Positions 23,601 through 32,600 of a stretch of DNA of 64,000 nucleotides are shown piece after piece. The stretch spans positions 143,280-207,279 of the forward strand of contig BDIU01000361.1 of NCBI GenBank assembly GCA_002118135.1, written 5' to 3'. The notes beneath the pieces are model-generated. The model ran no database searches and had not been told where the DNA came from. It saw nothing but the letters and a program-made list of their open reading frames with translations. A program made the position numbers and the translations under genes. Origin of the DNA: Trebouxia sp. TZW2008 (taxonomy: Eukaryota; Chlorophyta; Trebouxiophyceae; Trebouxiales; Trebouxiaceae). How positions within the stretch are numbered: position 1 is the stretch's first letter; the number at the start of each line of letters is the position of its first letter.

Positions 23601-26600
23601 ACAGGGGCATTCACTGGGCCATCCTAGGGCTGTTTGTGGATTTCCTCATTAGGCTTGTGGCAGGGCCAGGGCCCTCCCCATTGGCCCAGCTGGCCAGAAT
23701 CCCAGTTGTGCGTCTGAAGCCCCAGTTCACTTATGGTCAGTGTCCTGTTTCGAAACGCTTCAACCCTTCTCTCTTCTTGGTTGTATACTGCTCACGCATG
23801 CATAAGCTGATTACAAGACTTCTTCTGTGCTTTGGACAAGTTGATGTCACCTGACTTTGCAGAGTCCCTACGGTGCTTATAAAGCAAAGGCTGTTCTGTG
23901 TGCCTAAGTGTGAAGTCCCAACCTGTGTCTCAGGATCCTTCTACATGTCTTGTTGTATGCTGCATGATCATGAGGTATGTCTGCCTGCAGTCAATGCTAC
24001 ACAACAGACCACCATTCGGTAGACAACAGTCTACTGCTTTGTGCTGTAGGATTGCCTCAACAGACTGCCATATGCTTGGGCGCCGGTTTCTCTGGCCTGG
24101 CGTCACTCCTCTTCCTCCTGCCTCTGCATGACAGAAGCATAGCAGGAGCAGTGGTGTTAGCAATGCTACTTGGTGCTTCAATGCTGTATGGAGTTTTCAA
24201 CTACTGTGCGGCATGCACCATGTTTGGGCTGGGAATCTGGCTGGGGGTTGTGCCAAAGACTGCACACACAGCAGCCATCAATGTCAAGGTGAGAAATTTG
24301 GCTAACACTGACAACAATCACAAGATTGATCATGATATTGCAAATGCTGTATGGAGTTTACAACTACTGTGCGGCATGCAACATGTTTGGGCTGGCAATC
24401 TGGCTGGGGCTGGTGCCAAACTGCACACACAGCAGCCATCAATGTCAAGGTGAGAAATCTGGCTAACGCTGACAAAAGTCATAACATTGATCATGATACT
24501 GCCAATGCCGAATGGAGTGTTCAACTATGGCGCGGCATGCAACATGTTTGGGCTGGGAATCTGGCTGGGGCTGGTGCCAAAGACTGCACACACAGCAGCT
24601 ATCAGTGTCAAATCGGTAAACGTATCTGCACAGCAGCGTAAGTTGCTGTGCATGTGAGCCAACTATCATATCCAATCTGAAACTGTGGTGTTCAGTGATG
24701 GACTTGGATATTACTGAACAAAGACAACTGTTGCAATTACCTCTCTGAAGCTCATTCTGTATCGTAACAGTAATTCACGCAGCTGACCAAGACCAATCTG
24801 CTTTTTGCAGTGGTGATGTTGTGGTCATTGTTTACTGCAACAAAGTGTCATGCTGTCTTGACGCAACTTGCTACTTGCAGCAACAGCTAATTGCTTATCA
24901 TCATGACTAAACACGTGCACATGATTGAACTGGTTGGAGACACTTGATTGCTTCTGTACGTACCTAGTTGGGCCTGCTGAGCCTGCCTAGCCCACCTTTA
25001 CAATGAATGAATGAGATAAAAAGCGTGCCATTGCTGCAGGGCGAAATGTCAACCATGTGGGATTACAGCAATGACAGAAGTGTACAGCCCGAGCCGGTGA
25101 CCCACACACAGGGCTACCCGGGGCATGGCCCCACCAAAATTGACCTTAAGTATAAGGTACTTTCATCACATCAGTCAGGGCTATTTGGTATAGCCTTATC
25201 GACAGACCTGATCTTCGATATGCACCGCTGATAAGTACTTGGTCATGGCTTTGGCTATTCAACCAGACCATAATGTTTGTCACACAGACAGCTCAGATCC
25301 TTGTTTATAGCTAACCAACCAGAGCATAATGTTAGTCAAACACACAGCTCAAGTCCCTATTTGTCACAAGGAGCCATGGTAGCAACCTGCGGGAGCTTGA
25401 GCCTATACTGACAACACAATATTTCAGGCAGCTTGAAATCCTGTTTGATCATAAGAAGCGATGGCTGAAAACTGTCACGAGGCAATGGCTGAAAACTGTC
25501 TGAGCTTGAGCCTATACTGACAGCTCAATATCAAGCCTTGTAAAGAGTAGAATAAGCTGTTGCAGTGAAGGCATCAGCAGAAATGCATACAATGTCAGAT
25601 GCATGACATCATTTTGATTGTTGTCACAAGAATCTTGTGTTTCATCTGCTACTCCGCTCACCAGTGCCAGTTTGTGGTGAGCTCTGTTGTGGTGTTGTTG
25701 CAGGTCAAAACAGACGAGTACACCATGCACAACTTTCATATGGTGAAGTTCTGCCATGTGACCTACTTTGGCGGTGCCCTAGGATTGGTAGTGTATGACA
25801 AGAGGCATCACAGTCATCACTTACATTCTCCACTGTGCTGTTGCAGGTCAAGACAGACGAGTACACCATGCGCAACTTTCATGTGGTGAAGTTCTGCCAT
25901 GTGACCTACTTTGGCAGTGCCCTAGGATTGGTAGTGTATGACAAGTGGCATCACAGTCATCACTTACATTCTCCACTGTGCTGTTGCAGGTCAAGACAGA
26001 CAAGTACACCATGCATAACTTCCATGTGGTGAAGTTCTGTCATGTGACCTACTTTGGCAGTGCCCTAGGATTGGTATTGTATGACAAGTGGCATCACAGC
26101 CATCTCTTACGTTCTCCACTGTGTCGCTGCAGGTCAAAACAGATGAGTACGCCATGCACAACTTTCATATGGTGAAGTTCTGCCATGTGACCTACTTTGG
26201 CAGTGCCCTAGGCTTAGCAGGGCTGGCAGTTGTGTGGCAAGTGGCGTCACAGTCGCCATACGGGCTTGCCATTTCACCTGTAGTGTTCAAGGTATAGTGC
26301 TAATATGTCAAAGCCTGTCGTGCATGCATTCCTGTTGATGCGCATAGCAATGCTGGCAGCGGTAGCTTTTGTGGTGCTGCTGTGCCTATACAGTGTAAAC
26401 GAATGACTGGAAGACTCTTTTACGTTTGGCCTACCAAGCTCTGTACTGTGCTTGCAGGTCATAGCTACACTAGCAGCGGTTGTGATTGTGGTGCTGCTGG
26501 GTCTATGTGGCTTGAAGGCATAACTGCAACACTTTTTTGGTTTTGACCTAACAAGCTCTACATTGTTGCTTGCAGGTCATAGCTACACTAGCAGCAGCGG

Positions 26601-29600
26601 TCTTTGTGGTGATGCTGTGCCTATATAGCATGAAGGCCTTACTGCACCCCAACAAGGTGTTCAAGGAATGGGCCTGCCCACAGCGCAGCAACAGCTTCTC
26701 CATTCCCTTCATCATCATTCTGCTGTTTGCCTATGTCATTGATGGCCAGTTTCATCACTCCCACAAGATGGCTCAGGTACACTGTCTTACCTCCTCCTTC
26801 TTCTTCTTCTGCTGCTGCTTCCTGCTCCTCTTTTTCCTCCTTGTCCCCTCCTTCTTCTTCTTCTTCTGGTCTCTTTTGCGATGTTGGATTCAAGTGGGCT
26901 TGCCCACAGCGCCGCAACAGCTTCTCCATTCCCTTCATCATCATTCTGCTGTTTGCTTACGTCACTGATGGCCAGTTTCATCACCCCCACAAGATGGCTC
27001 AGGTACACTGCCTTCCCTCCATCTTCTTCTGCTGCTACTTCCTAGTCGTCTTCTTCTTCTTCCTTGTCCTGTTCCTCTTCTTCTCCTGCCTTCTTCTGCA
27101 ACAATGCATCACATGACACTTGCTGTGTTCAGTGTACAGCAAAACCGTCTCCATTCCCTTCATCATCATTCTGCTGTTTGCATCATTGATAGCCCGTCTC
27201 AGCACTCTCACAAGATGGCTCAGGTGCACTTCTTCTCCTCTTGTTCTGATGCCTCGTCTTCTTCTCTTGCTGCGCCGTCTTCCTGTTCTTCTGCCTTTTG
27301 CAGTGTTGGATCAAAGGTCACTTGCATGGGCAGCAACAGCTTCTCCATTCCCTTCATCATCATTCTGCTCTTTGCCTACATCATTGATGGCCAGTCTCAT
27401 CGCTCTCACAAGATGGTATGCTGCCTTTCTCCTTTGTTCTGTTGCTGCTTCCTTCTTCTTGCTCTTCTTCTGCTTCCTCTTCTTCTACCTCATCTTCTTC
27501 TGCCAACAGCTTCTCCATCCCCTGTTCGCCTATGTCATTGATGGCCAGTAGTAATTGCTCTCACAAGATGGCTCAGGTATGCTGCCTTTCTCTTTTCTGC
27601 TTCTGTTGCTGCTGCTGCTGCTGCTTCTTCTTCTGTCACTGCTGCTTCTTCTGTCTTCTGCTGCCTTGTTGTGCCTTGTGCACTGTTAAGTCCAAGGACA
27701 CTTGCTATGCCCGGTGTCATAGGTCATGCACCTCTGGTTGCTGTTGCATCTGAAAGGAGCGATGGCAGGTGTTGTAAGCGCTCCCAAATTTTGGCAGCGC
27801 ACAGTATTGCTTCTGTAACTGCCGCTGAGCTTCACGCTCGCCTGTGCTGTGCGTGTACTGGCATCATTCTTGCAGATGTCATTGGCATCTTGACGTTCAT
27901 TTGCATGAATGGCTGGTGGCTTCATGTTTGGTATAGATGTGTCACATTCAACATTTGCAACCTCTTAGAAAGCTTTCGGTCCTCTGTTGACCCCTGGCAT
28001 TGGTGCCCGGCATGTGCATAGCCGTATTGAATTTATGTGTCAGCATGCATGTCGCGTGTTTTCATGCTCACTGTCATGCCTGATTCCATGCTTCTTGAGA
28101 ACAAATTTTCAAACCACGGCAATCAGATGTCAAGCATGGCTGCAATGACAGCATGCTGTGATCCATGCTTTTCAGTGCAGATGGGCGGCATACCTCCACG
28201 CGCGGGTGAAAGGTGAACCAACCGCAGTTTGCCATTTGTTTTTGTGTAGGTACTATTGTGGGTTGGAGCTGTTTGGGGTGTTGGCACTAGCTTTTTTGAG
28301 ACAAGGCGATTAGATCAGCCGTAGATTTGATGCAGAGCCCAAACGCAGTCTTGAAAGTCGACGGCATTCTGCGATTAAGCTTGAGCAACTCATGCAGCGA
28401 TTGTAATTTGGCATTTGCTGCTGCATAGGTGCTGTTGTGGATTGGAGCTGTGGGAGTGTTGGCACTAGCTTTTGTGAAAGTGGGTGTGATTGGGTCAGCC
28501 GCAAATTTGATGCAGAGCCCAAACGCAGTCTTGAAAGTCAATGGCATGCTGCGATTGTAGTTTGGCATTTGCTGCTGCATAGGTGCTGTTGTCAACTGGG
28601 TCTGTTGGAGTGTTGGCACTAGCTTTTGTGAAATTGGGAGACTGGACCAGTCGCAAGTTTGATGCAGAGCATGTGTTGGCCTCCTGGCTCATCACACCTG
28701 TGAGAGGAACCTTCATGAGCATACATGGCTGATCTTGATGTATGATGCCTATTCAAGAAGCAATTGTGATTCATGTTTGCTGCCATGTAGGTGCTGCTGT
28801 AGATCGGTCTATTGGCGTGTTGACACTAGCTTTTGTGAGAGTGGGAGATTGGATCAGCTGCAGGTTTGACGCAGAAAGTATCTTGTGGACACTTCCCGGA
28901 AGCAGTGGCAAGCTGCATTTAAGTTTCAGTAAACTATGCAGCAATTGGTGTTTGGTGCTTTATAGGTGCTGTTGTGGATTGGGTCTGTTGGCGTGTTGGC
29001 ACTAGCCTTTGTGAGAGTGGGTGATTGGATCAGCCGCAGATTTGATGCAGAGCATATATCAGCCGCCTGGCTGATCACGCCTGTGGGAGGGCCGTTTGTA
29101 ATGGCCCTTGTGGCACCGGCCATCTCCACAGCTTATAGTGAGGCTGCCTTGTTTGGGTAAGCAATTCAAGATGTACAGCACAGCAACAGTTGCAACTCAA
29201 AATTTCGAATTACACTAGAATAGCATGATGCAACTGTGATGCAACTGCAAGTTTGGGTTTGCCATGATCATGTGGGTGGTGCTGTTCACAATGACCTTTT
29301 AGAGAGCTGTTCTCGCAGCAAATGCTGATGATAGGCATTGTTCGTCCATGTGTATGTGGGTTGCAGCCCCTGCCATTGCTTGCCTGGCCTATAATAGCAT
29401 TGTGATTCAGCCAAATTCTGATTAAGCCCTTGTCCCAATGTGTGACATGCAGGTTCGGGTTTGCGCTGATCATGTGGGTGGTGCTGTTCAACATGACCTT
29501 CCAGAGAACCGTTCTGGCAGCAAATGCCAATGACAGGCACCGTCCGTCCATGTGGTCGTGGGGCAGCTAAACACTGACTGAGCGCTTGTCTTTGACAGTG

Positions 29601-32600
29601 TGTTGCATGCAGGTTTGGGTTTGCGCTGATCATGTGGCTGGTGCTGTTCACCATGACCTTCCAGAGAGCCGTTCTGGCAGCAAATGCTGATGATAGGCAC
29701 CGTCCTTCCATGTGGATGTGGGTTGCAGCGCCTGCCATTGCATGCTTGGCGTACAACAGCATTCTGGGACAGCTCAATTCAAATGGAGCGCTTGTCTTCA
29801 ACAACGTATCCAAGAGCTTCATGTACATGGCGCTGTCCCTCTTCTTCTGCTTAGGTGAGTGTGGAATGTGACAGTCACACTGCATGAAGTTGCATTGCAT
29901 GGCAGTGACTGTCATTGCATATTACACAACAGCAGTGTGGGGCAGATGCATACGGGACACTTAAATTTGGTGATGATGATGTCTCCGAGAGCTTGCTGTC
30001 TTTCTTCTTCTTCTTCTTCAGGCTCATACTTGTCGCAGATAAATATCTTCATCTTCTTCGGGCTGGGAATCTGTGCCAGGCTTTTTGGGGCGCAACAACT
30101 TTGATATGGCAGATTGGGGGTACAGCTTGCAAGTACATGCGCTTCTTTGATTTGACCTTCTCCTCCTTCTGCTCATATTCTTGAGGCGTATTCTTCACAG
30201 ACATTCTTTTTCTTCAGGCTGGGGTTTTGTGCGAGGGTATCTTGGACGCAGCAAGTTTGACATGGCAGATCGGGGTTACAGCTTCCCAATGGATGTGCTG
30301 GCCAACTGTCTTCCTCTCGCTGTCTTTTTTCTTGAATCTTCTTCTTCGGCAGGTTGTTGCCTGACTCTTCTTCTTCTTCAGGCTGGGGTTTTGTGCGAGG
30401 ATTCTTTGGGCGCAGCAAATTTGACATGGCAGACTGGGGGTCTAGCTTCCCTGTGGACGTGCTGGCCATCTGCCTGATTCAGTATTCAGGAGATGTGAGG
30501 GGCAACTGGACTAGGGGCATGGCCTTTACTGCCCTAGTCATATCCACTGGCACAGGTGAGTGCAATGGCGCTCAGAACTCAATCCAGCCTGTGTTGTGAC
30601 AAATAACCCGGCAAACTTGTTGGCTGAGTGGTAGGGCTACAGATGTGTACGGCCCTGCAGCATGCATGCTTAGCAATCTGCACATTTTCAATACACGCAA
30701 TGTAACCTGCTACAACAACATGATCGCCAAGCTTCATTTGAAATCATGGCAATCACATTGTTGTAGCAGGTTACATTGTGTTACATCGTGTGTGCAGTGT
30801 TGCTGACAGGGTTGCAGATACTTGCATGTTCCAGATGTTTGCAGATCAAGTACAATTTATGTGGTGTGCAGTGTTGGTGACAGAGCTGCAGATATGTGCA
30901 GTGCTAGTAGCAGGACAGGTGTCCAGCCTGAGGACAGGACTGCTTGAGGGTAGCACTGTTGCAGATCTGCAGCTTGCTTGCTTCTCATTCTACAAACTCT
31001 GACTTGCTCAGGCGCAATGACATTGCTGATGTTGCTTTTGGGGTTGCAGTGTTGGTGACAGGGCTGCAGACGTTTGCAGCGCTGGTGGCAGGGCAGGTGT
31101 TTTGGCCTGAGGACAGGACTGCTTGAGGGCAGCTCTATTGCAATCCTGCAGCTTGCTTGCTGCCTGTACTACAAACTCTGACTTGCTCAGGCGCAATGAC
31201 ATTGCTGATGTTGCTTTTGGGGGTGCAGTGTTGGTGACAGGGCTGCAGACGTGTGCAGCGCTGGTGGCAGGGCAGGTGTTTTGGCCTGAGGACAGGACTG
31301 CTTGAGGGCAGCTCTATTGCAAACCTGCAGCTTGCTTGCTGCCTGTACTACAAACTCTGACTTGCTCAGGCGCCATGACATTGCTGATGTTGCTTTTGGG
31401 CAGTGCTGGTGATGGGGCTGCAGACATGTGCAGCGCTAGTGGCAGACCAGATGTTCCAGCCTGAAGACAAGTGGGGGCCTCACGAACATTTATGCGTCAA
31501 TCTGCTGAACCAGCACTGATGCCAGTGTTCAGTGAAGTGTGTGTAGGGTGCAGTGTTGCTGACAGGGCTGTAGACACTGCATGCATGACTCAACTACAAT
31601 GGACCTCAACATCTAGTCAAGTGTGTCTGGGGTGCAGTGTTGGTGACAGGGTTGCAGACACTTGGCATGCATACTCCAGGCGCATGCAAGTGCAACGACA
31701 CATGCAAGTCAAGTGCAATCACATAGAAACCGTCCAATGATTGTGTATGTGGTGGTGCAGTGTTGGTGACAGGGTTGCAGATGTGTGCATCGCCAGTAGC
31801 AGGGCAGGTGCTCCGGCCTGAAGTCAAGTGGGGACCCCTCTCAGGCACATGAACATTGATGCAGCACGATTTGCCAAATTGTCATTGAGGCCAGTGATCA
31901 GTCAAGTGTGTCCTATGTGCAGTGTTGGTGACAGGGCTCCAGACGTGTGCAGCGTTAGTGGCAGGGCAGGTGTTCCGGCCTGAAGACAAGTGGGGACCCC
32001 TTTCAGGCCTCATGAAGATCACCCACAAGGCGAGTCATATGTTCTATGATCACATATGCAGACTACTGCAGCAGTCGCATTGAAACCATAGACAAGTCAA
32101 AGGCGCCCTTGCATCTCTTTTCTGCACTGTGAACACGTGACAAGCCTTACGTGACAAGCAAGATCCCAGGCCTCACAAGGGTTGCCCACAACGCAAGCCA
32201 TTGCTCTGATCTCAAGGTTCAGCCCGAATCACGGATTTCTGTCCCTGCATGCCGGCCCAACTTGCACAAGCACTTGCTTTTGGACTTGGCTATTCTGTCC
32301 AGGCTACATCCTACAGCCTCTCAAGGGCTGTCATGCATGTGTTTATTTGTGCATAAATCTGCTGCACTGGGCCAGGAATGAAAGAGGATCATGAGTTTCT
32401 GTGGTCAGGTGAGCCGGAGGCTTTGAACACTACAAGCAGCACTCAACCATTGTAACCACGTGAACACAAGCATGACCAATAATCTACAACCACAGCCCAC
32501 AAAGAAGCTTTTTCAAACCGCTACAGGGAACCAGGGAAGGGATCGCGCATCTCAGGGCATGTTGTCATGTCAGCAGCCTTTCCCGCGTCCATTGAAGCCT

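Noticed and set aside
26639..27008. Glu/Arg-rich minus-strand frames
   Set aside because: They are created by the CTTCTT pyrimidine tracts read on the opposite strand of the transporter intron.
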